Origin: Liolophura sinensis
Taxonomy: Eukaryota; Mollusca; Polyplacophora; Chitonida; Chitonidae
DNA: 64,000 bases
Direction of reading: 5' to 3'
Assembly: GCF_032854445.1 (NCBI RefSeq)
Contig: NC_088295.1
Coordinates: 75,110,028-75,174,027, forward strand
In this document: piece by piece, positions 48,101 through 59,500 of the stretch
How the letters are laid out: the number at the start of each line of letters is the position of its first letter
Numbering within the stretch: the stretch's first letter is position 1
Program-made: the position numbers and the translations under genes
The notes under the pieces: model-generated
What the model was told of the DNA's origin: nothing
Seen by the model: the letters and a program-made list of their open reading frames with translations, nothing else
Database searches by the model: none

Positions 48101-48340
48101 ATGTTTGCCACATGGTGTAGGTCTCAGTCAAACCATGTGTACTGTAAAATCGGGTGTCGGATCTGATGTTTTCCACATGGTGTATGTGTTCTGTCAGACC
48201 ATGTATACTGTAGAATCGGGTGTCAGGTCTGATGTTTTCCACATGGTGTATGTGTTCTGTCAGACCATGTATACTGTAGAATAGGGTGTCATGTCTGATG
48301 TTTTCCACATGATGTAGGTGTTCTGTCAGACTATGTTTCA
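45107..48340. repeat. 66-bp satellite, about 49 units (3.2 kb)
   Basis: Head-to-tail units reading ggtctgatgttttccacatg, gtgtaggtgttctgtcagac, catgtatactgtagaatcgg. Unit variants recur in blocks (gtgtaagg, cgtcgggt, gagtcagg and tatgcagt types). Several units carry the same internal deletion (gttctgtcagactgatgttt, at 45350, 47770 and 48025), pointing to spread by unequal exchange. On the minus strand 45354-47945 is open for 863 codons because 66 is a multiple of three; frames at 45037-45372, 47836-48111 and 48063-48308 cover the rest. The array lies in the middle of the DUOXA-DUOX spacer. Confidence 0.96.
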
Positions 48341-48344
48341 GTCA

Positions 48345-49615
48345 TTAGTTCTTTCGTGAAATCTCAGAACTAGTGGTGAAATCGACATACATATAAAACA
48401 AAATCATATTTTGTGTACGTTATTTATCAGTGCCTTTCGCTGTAGTGAAGAATATTATTTTTTGTATGATTGAGAACAAGCTCAGATTTTTGAGCAAGTT
48501 GATCCAAACTTTTATGACATGTATTAAAATTTTAACTTTCTCTAATTGTCTAGTGAAACGAAAAACAGTTGACGTTTAGTACAACATACATTTTTAAATG
48601 GAAAATATGGAACTATTCCATTCTTAGGCACTTGTGATTCATGCCTAATTGAGTCTCTTGTTGTACAATGTATATAAACTTGTTTTATTCATTTAGTGAT
48701 CTAAATTTTTTTCATATGAAAAGTTCAAATGTCAATACGTCTTGTGTAAATAAAATCTTTACAAAGCAAAGATCGAGATATCCTATTGATTTGTATAGAA
48801 TAACAGTGTTATCTTTTTGTACACTTTTTCATGATGAAATCAAAGTGTAAACTCTATATATATATGGACTAAACATAAAGTCCTTGTGCATGTTCAACAT
48901 AGGAAGTATGACGTACAGTTTTAACAGAAAATTAGGCGTGAATGTCTTACTCTTACGTCAGTTTCTATAATTTTAGTCGTCTCCTGTTTTGCAGAAATTC
49001 ATGTTTTTGTCCCTTTTCATGTATTGTGGTCAGACAGTATATGCAAGTCATACAGGAGAACAATTTTATCTTAGAGTTAGGCAAGAAAATGAGCAACAGC
49101 TCACACACGAAAAAAATCAACAGTTCACACGTGAAAAAAATCAACAGTTCATGAATAAAAAAAATACAGAAAAGGTCAAAATAAAAGCACATTTCACAAC
49201 CACCAAATCATTTTGCACTTGTTTAAATTCTTATCATTTTTATTCTGCGATGATAAAGAGTTTCTGTGTTCGTGTCTTGTGCTCAGACATTATAGTTATT
49301 TTGCAGAGTCATAATGGAATACAAACCCCTTTTAGATTGGACAGACGCTGGAGGATATTTTTAAGACTTCATCACAACAATGTGGTAAAGTCATTATACA
49401 ATGGGCGGTAAAGAACACTGCACCAGTGCTGGACCCGCCAGTGCTCTGCGTCACCATTTTCTCGAAACAAAGCTCAGTTCATTGCACTGAATTAAACCAT
49501 TTTATGTGCATGTCTTTTGTGAAATCTGTGAAAATAAAACGAAGACATTTTCGAAATCATAAATATCAGAAGTTTGCATTACTCGGTAACTTAAATACAG
49601 TACTATTATTCTTTT
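48345..49615. other. Spacer, no gene called
   Basis: A minus-orientation SINE tail relic may lie at 48424-48465. A plus-strand 140-codon frame (48989-49411) begins with a hydrophobic stretch and contains a short NQQF-type repeat, but has no supporting splice or family evidence. Confidence 0.35.
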
Positions 49616-49621
49616 ATACTA

Positions 49622-49690
49622 CAAGTGAGCGAGTGAGTGCTTGGGGTTTAACGTCGTACTTAACAATTGTTCATTATACACCGCAAGTGC
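49622..49690 (-). mobile_element. Third-family SINE-like tail fragment
   Basis: gagtgagtgcttggggttta, acgtcgtacttaacaattgt: the reverse complement of the 3' end of the element at 36345-36534. Confidence 0.65.
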
Positions 49691-49960
49691 ATTCCGTTAA
49701 ATACGTACACAGGAAATATGTATATAAATAGGGATTCATTCAATATAGTTTTGTTAATACTATTATTACATTTACGTGTACGACATTTGTATCCGTAATA
49801 AATTACAACGAAAAGAGAATTCGCCATATCCTATACAACTGTAAGCTGTAAGCAACCCCAACAATACCATCGCTATTTCCACATTTGCGGATGGCATTCC
49901 ATTAGAACATGAATAATGACATGATATGATACTGCTAATTTAAAACTATTGCAATATTTG

Positions 49961-49963
<3 letters not shown>

Positions 49964-50050
<87 letters not shown>
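49964..50050. repeat. (AT)n microsatellite
   Basis: About 43 uninterrupted AT dinucleotides. Confidence 0.97.
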
Positions 50051-50055
<5 letters not shown>

Positions 50056-50324
50056 GACATTAAAAGCGAAATATTGACAGACAGTACTTAAAGCATAATC
50101 ACTCTAAACGATAGAGTCATATAAATGAAAATTCTTGAGCGTTCTCTGGTCGAATTCGTCGAAATGTTTTATAAACCAGATCTTTAGTTTACCTTAAAGA
50201 AGATAGAAACCAACATCTTGACGATCACATATACAAGTAGTATTTCATAGGCTTCCATGTAAAGTTTGCATCATATCAAATTTTCTTGTCACTTGAAATT
50301 TAGATTTTGGTGGAGCACATGTGT

Positions 50325-50568
50325 ATAAACCGGGTGTCCCAGAAGTCGTGCACCATCCTGATTTTCATTTTTTTCTGTGTTTCAGATTTAATACTGATAT
50401 TAAATTTTTTTCCTCTCTTTCAGAGTTAATTATGGCTAATAAACTAACAGTAGAAGAAAGAGTTGAATTGGTTTTTATGTTTGGAAGAGATGGGGCAACA
50501 CACCGTTCTGTAGATCAAGCATTCAACCTCAACCTGGATGGTGCGCCACTTCTGGGACACCCTGTATA
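50325..50568 (+). mobile_element. Mariner-type MITE with transposase N-terminal remnant
   Basis: Terminal inverted repeats of about 28 bp: gggtgtcccagaagtcgtgc at the left matches the reverse complement of the right end, gcgccacttctgggacaccc, including accatcc. TA flanks both ends. Inside, a frame from 50433 encodes MANKLTVEERVELVFMFGRD, resembling the N-terminal helix-turn-helix of mariner-like transposases, and is cut off after ~33 residues with no catalytic DDE/D region. It appears to be an internally deleted, non-autonomous copy. Confidence 0.85.
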
Positions 50569-50629
50569 ATATCCTACGATACACGGCGCACCATTAGATC
50601 TGTGTGAGTTTATCTGCATTTACATGTAT

Positions 50630-50668
50630 ATTTATTTATTTGATTTGTATTTTACGCCGTACTTACGT
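50630..50668 (-). mobile_element. SINE tail fragment
   Basis: atttatttatttgatttgta followed by ttttacgccgtact: only the last ~40 bp of the dominant family. Confidence 0.6.
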
Positions 50669-51004
50669 ACATGTACAATACATACATCTATATATGCGTA
50701 GCGTTTTAGTAAATGATGATGTCGACATACTTTGAGCAATTATGTATAACATCGCACTAAACTCAGAGACAAGAAGTGATTATCCTCAATGATAACGTAT
50801 ATGCATTTTGTTGAAATTTGACAAGGCAATTTTTCTTTTCTTTTCTTCCCTGGGCGTGATCTTTCAAAATACATTAAAATAATCGATACCGAAAAAGATG
50901 CCATATAGCGTGAAGGAAGATCTCTCCTGTTTGATTTTGCATAAAGTTCACAGGAGATGGTGTGCTTTTCATGTGTGACGTAAACCACACGAGCGATAGT
51001 TTCC

Positions 51005-51112
51005 TAGTAACTTGCCAAAGGCCGTTGGTTTATTCCTCGCACTCCACTTTTTCAGAGCTTCGGACCATCTTATAAGTGAAAAAATCCTGAGTACGCTTGG
51101 TGTTAAACATTT
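51005..51112 (+). mobile_element. SINE 3' fragment, TTAAAC-tail variant
   Basis: Contains agtaacttgccaaaggccgt, ccatcttataagtg, gagtacgcttggtgttaaac. It resembles the copy at 56870-57065 rather than the major family. Confidence 0.55.
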
Positions 51113-51254
51113 CTAGGAAATTATGGTTGTTTGCCCGTCACAATTACTACATTATAATACTGGGAAAATATAAAAAGGTCGTGACATCCGGCAATGTCTT
51201 TTGTCGGAATCCAGATCTCGCTGTTGCGAGCGTGAAATCAAAAGGATGTGGGTT

Positions 51255-51408
51255 TGGGGGCCGGGGTGGGCGTATTCGGGGTCTCGCACTCGCGCAGCAC
51301 GCTGACCCAGGAGCCTCTCACTAATGCCATGACTGTTCGAGTCAAGTTCATGACGGCTTCCACGTAGGCCTGCCAGTTTAAAAGTAATAGTACGGCGCAA
51401 AACCATGC
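51255..51408 (+). mobile_element. SINE with internal deletion
   Basis: The head is present (cgcagcacgctgacccagga, gcctctcact, B-box gttcgagtcaagttcatg), then the body breaks off and rejoins a short 3' piece (agtacggcgcaaaaccatgc). Confidence 0.7.
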
Positions 51409-51524
51409 GTGAGGACTGATTACTATATTATAACATATATATTCTCAGCATCATTGTCTGTACATGCGCAGTCAGACTGCATGGAGATGAAGATACAGCG
51501 ACACATCTGTCAGCATGATCAAGG

Positions 51525-51870
51525 GCTCTTACTGGCGCAGACGGTTAAAGCGTAGACTGGCTGCACTTGTCAGACCATTGATCAAAGAGGTCGCATGCTC
51601 GATTCCAGCACTAGGTTTGCATCTCACCCTTCGGCTGCGGTCCTAAGTTAGGAGGTTAGTCAAGTGCATGGCGAAGTGCGGTTCTTAAACCTGGCCGCTC
51701 TTGTGTCCCTCACCCATGAACGCACATGGGTGAGGGACATAATCTGTCTTAAATATACGTAGATATTCAGTGAACATATATGACATGGGTTTCCTCCAAT
51801 CACAGTGCTGGCCGCCGTCGTATAAGTGAAATATTCTCGAGTATGGCGTGAAACACCGATCAAATAAAGA
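51525..51870 (+). mobile_element. Composite SINE: second-family head/body, first-family tail
   Basis: A tRNA-like head (gcgcagacggttaaagcgta; B-box tgctcgattccagcac) leads to the module cggctgcggtcctaagttag, gaggttagtcaag, then a hairpin insertion (51704-51739), and ends in the dominant family's 3' region (gctggccgccgtcgtataag, 51785-51870). It is either one chimeric element or a nested pair. Confidence 0.6.
51704..51739. other. Perfect 15-bp palindrome with 6-nt loop
   Basis: Arms tgtccctcacccatg and its exact complement, loop aacgca. It lies inside the composite SINE, between body and 3' region. Confidence 0.9.
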
Positions 51871-51874
51871 AAAT

Positions 51875-52780
51875 ATATGAAAAAGGTATGAAAATGTGCA
51901 TGATATAAAAACTTATGCCACAATTGTCTATATATCTGAAGAAATTGAAGCACTTTGAAAAGCTCCTATACAACAGCCAACATCCTGAATTACAGCAGAT
52001 TAAAATGTTAATATAGGAGTATATAGTTATAGCTCAGCGGTAATCTGATCAGTGTAAATAGTATAGTGCCGGGAGCTAAGAATTGGCTTCATTGAGTTAT
52101 AGACCATAACCTATAGTCTCGCTAGAGTAGAGGTCAGCGGATCCCGAGTGTAAATATATCCTTTTTTTTGCTCAGAGCTCACTGTACCGTGTTCAGAAAG
52201 TTTTCTTCTCTTTTCTTCTACGTCGCACATACGAACGCACAGGTGTGTTACGTTCAGGTAGATAGAGTGGACATAAGAGTATAGATTTAGTGAGTTGTTA
52301 ATGTGACGCATCCTACGGTATACATAACGTGCGTCTCAGCTGAAGGGATTCCGGGTATTCCCGAAATGGGTGGAGTATGTCGGGGTCAGTATTACGGATA
52401 CAGGGCGTCCGGATGTCCAGTGTCTTGTCGATAAAGTCTCCTAGATAAAGCCATTTCCGGATAAAATCACAACCATGGATTGAAACTTTCATTGTGAAGT
52501 CTAGGTAGGTTGCTGACAAGCCAGCAGCGGTCGCTCGGCAGCCGAAAACGTGTATACGTCACAGGCCTGTGTATGAGATCCGGTAAAGCCGTGGGTGAGA
52601 CATGCATGTCAGCTCATTCAGCAGTCCGGAATTGGCCTAACATCTATCCGGGTGCATATTTAAGTTAAGATATCTCTTATTTTATGCCCCATATCCGCTT
52701 TTGTTACAGGCTGGTCTAAAAGGCCCAACGTGTGTTAATATCGTCGTAAGCAGCTGACAGGCGCGGCTGAACTTAGCATA
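51875..52780. other. DUOX upstream region
   Basis: No exon seen. The segment at 52320-52600 is GC-richer than the surrounding spacer and may be promoter-proximal regulatory DNA. Confidence 0.3.
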
Positions 52781-52787
52781 GTGTGCG

Positions 52788-52852
52788 TATATACAGACAT
52801 TCAAGAAGCGAGCAGAACTGTATCACGGGTGAAAATATCCTTATTTATAGAG
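52788..52852 (+). promoter_or_regulatory. Candidate DUOX promoter and non-coding first exon
   Basis: A tatata motif at 52788-52793 is followed about 60 bp later by a strong donor, atag|aggtaagttt read as AG|GTAAGT (52853-52854). A short untranslated exon ending at 52852 would splice to the coding exon at 56486, which opens with a strong acceptor and so needs an upstream exon. Other upstream exons are possible. Confidence 0.3.
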
Positions 52853-52854
52853 GT

Positions 52855-55070
52855 AAGTTTATAAATCGGCTTTTTATTTGTTTCTGTACATGTACTAACA
52901 ACATATAAAAACGTCCTAATCACCAGCTGAGTAAGATGTACTTATTTATACTGTTTTAATACACGCCTTATAAAAGTTCATTCGCTCATTGAATACACTC
53001 AACGCGTACATTCAAGTGTCAGCAATTTAGACGGGTTGCTATTCTTTATAATTTAAACGTATACATACATACATCGTATAATCATGTTCGTGTAATCATG
53101 TCAAGTTGTCATTAAACATTGTCCAGCGTAGCTTTACACTTGAGTACGGTGTATATCGTGTATATCGTGTATAGTGTTAGCTCGGTGTGTTATTACCCCA
53201 CCGTACAGCCGCTGTATATAAGATTCTGTTAAGGGCTTTGTGTACAGGGGGATGTCGTGGATGAAGGAGACGGTATGTAACCGGCGGTGTTGAGAATCCT
53301 TGGGAGTGTGTATAAGGTGAAGCGCTGTGTTGACAGCGGGCATGTTTGCCCACCGGCTGTCCGACCTGTTTACCTTCATGCTAGAGGTCAATCTCTGTCA
53401 TGCTAGCTATAGGATATGGCCCTAAACTACCAAGCCACAATGCATGTGGAGCTTTAATAAGAGCGACAATAGCCAAAAATAACACTATCACGAAAACCTC
53501 GCGCGGACTATCTCTACCGAAGATCAGCTCTCAGTGTCAAGCCCGAATCATTTTTTCCTTGCAACTATATGCAGGTATACATGGGTCTAAGCTCGAGAGA
53601 GATTCGAAATGGTTTGATATGGTAAGCTCCTGTCAGGTTTGTTGCCACATTAGATGTCTGCTCTCTGTAAGATGACATGTACCAGCTTTCGATGATATAG
53701 CTGAACGTTCAACAAAACGCAGAAGTAGGATCTAAATCTTTTAAATCTCCAAAATAAGATGCTGGCCACCCTTGATTGACTGATTGATTGATCGACTGAT
53801 CTGCAGGTAGGGGTGTTTTTTCAACTGAAGGCCAACGCCAGGAGAAAGTATAGACACTCGAATATAAAAGGCCAAATTAATTCTTACACATATACGTAAT
53901 GACGAATCGAGATGAACGGCTGTGTGTGCATGTAGAGAAAAGCCAGTCTTTACCAGATGTATTGCTGTCACTCAATCAGCTTACCTCCATAGCGTCATGC
54001 ACACGTCAACCTCTGAAGGTCGAAAAAGGCCTGCGGGCTTATTATAGTATATTTCACGTCCTTTTTTCTTTATTAGATGGTTTAAATAGCATGTGTTAGC
54101 GAACAACACGCCAAAATTATTCAGCATCTATGTTATCTAACTTGTGCGAATCATAAAGTTGAAAGAAGTGATTACTAGCTATTGGCAGTCACGCATATAA
54201 ATCAGTCGTCGTGTACAGTTATGCATCATTAATGATTCTAAATGCTAAGGTGCCGTAACTCTGAGGCCTATTGATATTACCCTTATAGCTTTTTCATCGT
54301 GCAACGTATGAAGTATAAACTGTAAAAAGGAAAACAATAAAAAATGAAAGCAAAAGGACCTTTTATATCTTAGCCATGTACATATGTTAGTTTAGACTTT
54401 TTCGCAATCCTCGGCCATCTTGTCATTTCATAATAAACAGGAAATTACCTGCCTAATTATGTTATATAACTACTGCACAGTGGATGTATCCAGTACAATG
54501 TGTTTGAGTACATTGAAAAGCCACGGTGTAGCTCAATACCGTGTGTAAATATATTGTTATAGGCCCATATGCTACATATTGGTGTACTTATGCGCAGAGA
54601 GCACAGGTTGTCAAGAGGATATGGCCTTATGCCTAGGATGGGAAATCCGTTTGTTTGAGGGAGACAAGCGTGTGCATCTAGACGAACATGTACCTGCTTA
54701 ACGGAGTCAACAATGCTCCTGCATGCTCCACAGCAAAGCTGCTTCCGTCATTTGTTTTACGATGCCTAAACGTATCTAGGATAATCATTATACCCGTATG
54801 AAATGTTACAAAACGTGTCTGCAATTAGTTATTACACAACTTCCTTTATACTATTTCTTCTCATCTTTCCTAATGTATTATATTATTACAAGCATTATAT
54901 TATTAATATAATTATAATGCTATTAGTATTTTCGGCCATTAATTTGAGTGAATCATTTATAGTGACCCAATATATCACTAAATCAGTCAATCAATGGCCT
55001 ATCAAGATTGATCGATGTAGGCTTATATATTACTGGTATGGTAGTTAAACAATCGTCGGGTAGAAGAATC
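52855..55070. other. Proposed first intron of DUOX, left part
   Basis: No exon, repeat array or complete mobile element was identified; AT-rich with a small gtatatcgtgtatat repeat at 53150. Confidence 0.35.
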
Positions 55071-55074
55071 TACA

Positions 55075-55216
55075 TGTATTTATTTATTTTATTTGATTGA
55101 TGTTTTACGCCGTACTCAAGAATATTTCACCTATACGACGGCGGCCAACATTACGATGGGAGAAAACCGGGCAGAGCCCGAGTGAAACCCACGACCATTC
55201 GCAGGTTGCTGCAGAC
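55075..55216 (-). mobile_element. 5'-truncated SINE
   Basis: Minus-strand 3' half, well preserved: tgttttacgccgtactcaag, aatatttcacctatacgacg, ccgggcagagcccgag, ccattcgcaggttgctgc. Confidence 0.9.
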
Positions 55217-55624
55217 TAGAAGAATTTAATTGGATACGACGTAAATGATAGCTGTTGACATCAGTGGCCAAGTCTGAAGGTCAGTATTACCTGTTGCCAA
55301 CCCGGAAGAGTGTTAGATAATCTCCGAATTAGGCCACTTTTGAGCCACGTTGACATGCAGACTGTAATATTTAATAGTTTGACAATCCCCAGATGCGGTT
55401 ACTTGCATGTTTAAAACAATGACATTAGCGGGAATGTGACAGATTCATACGTCACACCTGTACTCTTCATTTCAATCCAATTGAATGCACAGGTGAAGAA
55501 CACCCGTTCGCGTGGGCGATAATAAAAAGTGTTGCACTCAAACATAAATAATATTAAATGTGAACTGAGGAATAACGTGGGTGACTGTTGGCTGGGTGTC
55601 TTCACCGGCTTAACCAGCAGACAT

Positions 55625-55745
55625 CAGGCCCTTGATCAATCAGTTCACGTGCCCGAGCCCAGCACTTGTCGCCTCGCTTCGGATTTACGTCAGGGCGTTT
55701 TTCAGATACCTGCCGAAGGACTGTCGTTTTCTCCCAGCTGACCCT
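55625..55745 (+). mobile_element. Second SINE-family body fragment
   Basis: cttcggatttacgtcagggc, gatacctgccgaaggactgt, cgttttctcccagc parallels the module at 51610-51700 and 33390-33450. Confidence 0.5.
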
Positions 55746-56485
55746 ACCGGTCGAAGCCCACGAAGCCTAATAAACTGGCTGTTATAATAGGCTGTTATAA
55801 CTACGTTCTGCAACATGTATATCAATTCATTTAATGGAACGCCTGCAAGCCCGATATCAATCTCAAAAGCAAGAAATTCTCATATCGTTAGGTTAGTAAA
55901 TATCTTTATATCGGTAGGTTAGTAAAGCTGCTCATCCTTAGCTTATATAAACTGCCAACATAGCTCATATGAATGAATATAGCTTTGGAGTTGAACAATA
56001 ATGTGCCTACAAGAAGATGTCGTTATATAGACGATCTACCGAAGTAGAGGCGCGGAAGATTCTTTTTCCTTAGGCGGAAACGTGTCGAGCACTCGTCCGT
56101 ACCCATATAGATATGCTGGATCAGCGAAAACTTTGTGATGTTCTATATGTTACATGTTGAATCGAACAGCCAAACCGTTGTATATTAACTATACGTCAAT
56201 TTTACACGCAAGCTGAACTTATAGTGTAAACACGAAATATAAACAGAGTGGCAAATAGGGCGTAGATATTCTTTCTCAACCTGTACGTTAATATACAGTC
56301 AACATATAGGCGGAAAATTCGCGTTGTAAATATTGGCGGGGAGTCAAGAACGAGGGTTGTGTGGAAAAAAAAATACACCAATGTATTCACTTCGTTCATT
56401 TCCTCCAGGTCCATGCAATTCTGCACAAGCAGTTCTTGTATGCATGTACCCGAAATTCACGTGTGCGTTTTCTTTTCTTTTCCAG

Positions 56486-56586
56486 CGATTTTAAGTCAAG
56501 ATTTGCAGCACTACTACATGACTGAGGCATGACGACTGGGTCCATGCTATTGTTACTTTTACTTCAGATTTTTCTAATCAACCACG
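56486..56586 (+). CDS. DUOX: DUOX exon with leader and signal peptide
   Basis: Acceptor cttttcttttccag, donor cacg|gtatgt. Coding starts at 56529. A four-codon upstream frame (ATG at 56518) stops at a TGA overlapping the main ATG as ATGA. The first 19 residues (MTTGSMLLLLLLQIFLINH) form a classic signal peptide, fitting DUOX, whose peroxidase domain faces outside. Bases 56486-56528 are 5' UTR. Confidence 0.85.
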
Positions 56587-59500
56587 GTATGTACGCTTAG
56601 GTTTATATTTCTGCCTATTATATACTCCAAGTCTCACTCAATCAAATTATGCTTTACAGTATGTTGCTGAACTAGTATAATGAAACCAAGTACTTGGCTT
56701 AGCCCATGCAGCGAAAACATACGCGACGCCAAACAACGAGCTACGGGTTCAACCCCGACTTTGCATGGACAGGGAATTTACATGTATAAGCTAACATTAC
56801 CCATTTTTCACTGTTCGTTGGACGTGGTGACCACAAGCGACCGACCACGCTCTATCGCAGGGTCGTTTGTTGAGGTCCACTGGCAATTTCCACCCATGAT
56901 CATTTGCAATTCTGCACGTCACACATGGGAAGGTTCGTCAGTAACTTGCCGAAGACAGGTGATTCTGCCCCAATCACTCCGTTTTCCCCCAGCTACAAAA
57001 AATGACAGCCATCGTATCTGAGGGAATATTTTTGCACGTGATGTTTAACAACAATCAAATGAATCGATTGTATGCGGCACCGTGCAGTTCCTTGGAATTT
57101 CAATTAAGGAATATGTATTTATTTACTTATTTCATTGTTGTTTAACATCACACTTAAGAATTTTTCATTAATACGATGGCGGTCAGTTGTATGGGTGACG
57201 GACACCTGAGAACCCGGGGAAAGCAACTGACCTGTGGCAAGTCATTTAATACATTTAAGTATTAAATAATGTTTGAACTGAACGGTAGATAATGGGTTGT
57301 ATACCGATAGCGACAGATTTACGTAACACCACCAGTCTTGTCGTTTAAAACTTTACTTATTTCATTTATTTCATTGACATGCCGATACTTCATTCCAAAT
57401 ACATTTTAGTTCAAAACGGAAATCAACAAATTGAAAATATTTTATTGTAGATAACTCAATAATTAAAAAATAATTGTGTTTTATAACAAAAATGTCCAGT
57501 TGTACATGCATACCTATTCATTGTTAAGGAAAGACAGCACCATCTGATGTTGAAAATATTTTATATAGGCCTAAGTGTTGATAAGACCACGGAGTTTTTA
57601 ACAGTATGCGACCACGAGATCGTAGGATCGAATCCACCCCTCGCAAATTCGGTTTTGGTCTAAGTTAAGGAAGTTTGTGGAACCTGGTGAAGTGTGTTGG
57701 TTCTTATTACATCCATTCTGGCTTCCTTCCCCAACAAACCGGAATGCCACTCGTACAAGGGTGAAAGTTCTAAAGCATGTGGTGGGCCTATTGCACTAAA
57801 CCCCAATCACGTAGACACTGCAATATTTACATTACAGTAGAGAATGTCTCATCTATAGGAAGAACAAATTTTAGTCCCGCACGCCAAAGTCGCAGTTACT
57901 GGAACCCATCAGAAACCACATGTAGGCCTCGGCCTGCAGCTGGAGTAGAGCCTATAGGCCCACGTTAACAAGCACATCAAAGAAAATGTTTACTGATAAT
58001 CGTTTTGATTGACGCAATGAATGAATGATTATGGCTTATAATGCCACTTTTATAGCGACGATATTTCAGCTGAGTTTGCAGACGGAAAAGGTAATGGACA
58101 CTTGTAACGTGTGGATATAGATGGTGAAGTTATCCTACCTCAAGTAGTAATTTAATGCATAATACTGTTATGACGAAGCCTTTGAGAGTGACCCCCCTTC
58201 TTTTGCACTCAACGCCTCCAGAGGGCACTGAATATACATAATAGATGCAAACAGTGTCGCGGTGTTAGATTAAATGAACTATTTAACTTGGGAGGTACGG
58301 AATTTTCTTCAACACTTCTTGCATCCTAAATCGAATTGATAAGCGGAATCAGTGACGTAACGTTAATTGCGAGCTGAGCAATGGGCTCAGTGTGCGCCTT
58401 CATCCACAGCCCCTTCAGGCTGCGTGATGTTGACGTGATCACACGTAGCTTAGTTCGACAAAATGAATTTCTGGAGAAATTTTTTCAGCCGTATACGTGT
58501 CGGCTTGTGAATTTTTATTATTATTATCATTATTATGCAACCTATTTATTTTGACTCACGATCATAAAGTACCAAAACATTGAAAATATAGTCCTAATTA
58601 TGACTTTTTATTATCTCTGACTTGACACTGAGAACTATAAAAGAAGTCATATTGTATAGGATCACGACATATACAATTGTATAGAAATGTACATATAGGT
58701 CTGCATAATAAATAAATATTATACCAGTAGGTCTAAATATTATAAAAACAGATACCGGAGGTAGAATACTCCCGTGTTTTGGGCAACCTGGGCCTTTCTC
58801 TTTCATTTTCAAAGCAATGGTTATTTAATTAAGCAGGTTTTAAAGCATTTAATTACGTCATTAATGACGTAAACATGCCTTTGTGCAAGGATTTACCTGG
58901 GATTTGTATGTGCTGCATAACAGTAAACATGCTTACAGGCTATTCTAGAATTAATCTCATGATTTAATTAACTTTTGTTTAATTTGGGGATAATGTGCAC
59001 GTCTTAGTCCCAGGTTTAATGGATTAGGTGTACTGTGCACTTGCTGAAAGTTAAAAATTCTGATTGTGTATTGTGTATCTTTTATTGTTCTGAAGGCTTT
59101 GGGCAGCAGTGGCAGCGATTTGATGGCAGGTTCAACAATCTAGGAAATGTGCACTGGGGAAGGGCGGGCTGTCGCCTCTTCAGCAATATCTCCACATGTT
59201 ACTTGGACTTCACCTATAAGGCACCTGGTATTAGACGACCAAATCCTCGTGACATCAGTAACAACGTGTTTCGGGGAAATGGAGGCACCAAGTCTGTCAA
59301 TGGAAGAACAGCATTATTTGCCTTCTTTGGTAAGAATTTTTTTGTATTAGTACGCCAGGTAAACAGTCAAACACTGGTGTTTTTTCCTCTGGGCCTACTT
59401 TTAATGTAGCATTTTGTAATTTTTTCATTCCTTTTTTCTTTTTTTTGCATTTATAAGTGACATTGCCTTGAGGTATTTTAACATAGTTAAGACCATTTCC

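Noticed and set aside
48989-49411. 140-codon secreted protein
   Set aside because: The hydrophobic start and short NQQF repeat are suggestive, but low-complexity A-rich DNA explains the repeat and nothing else supports it.
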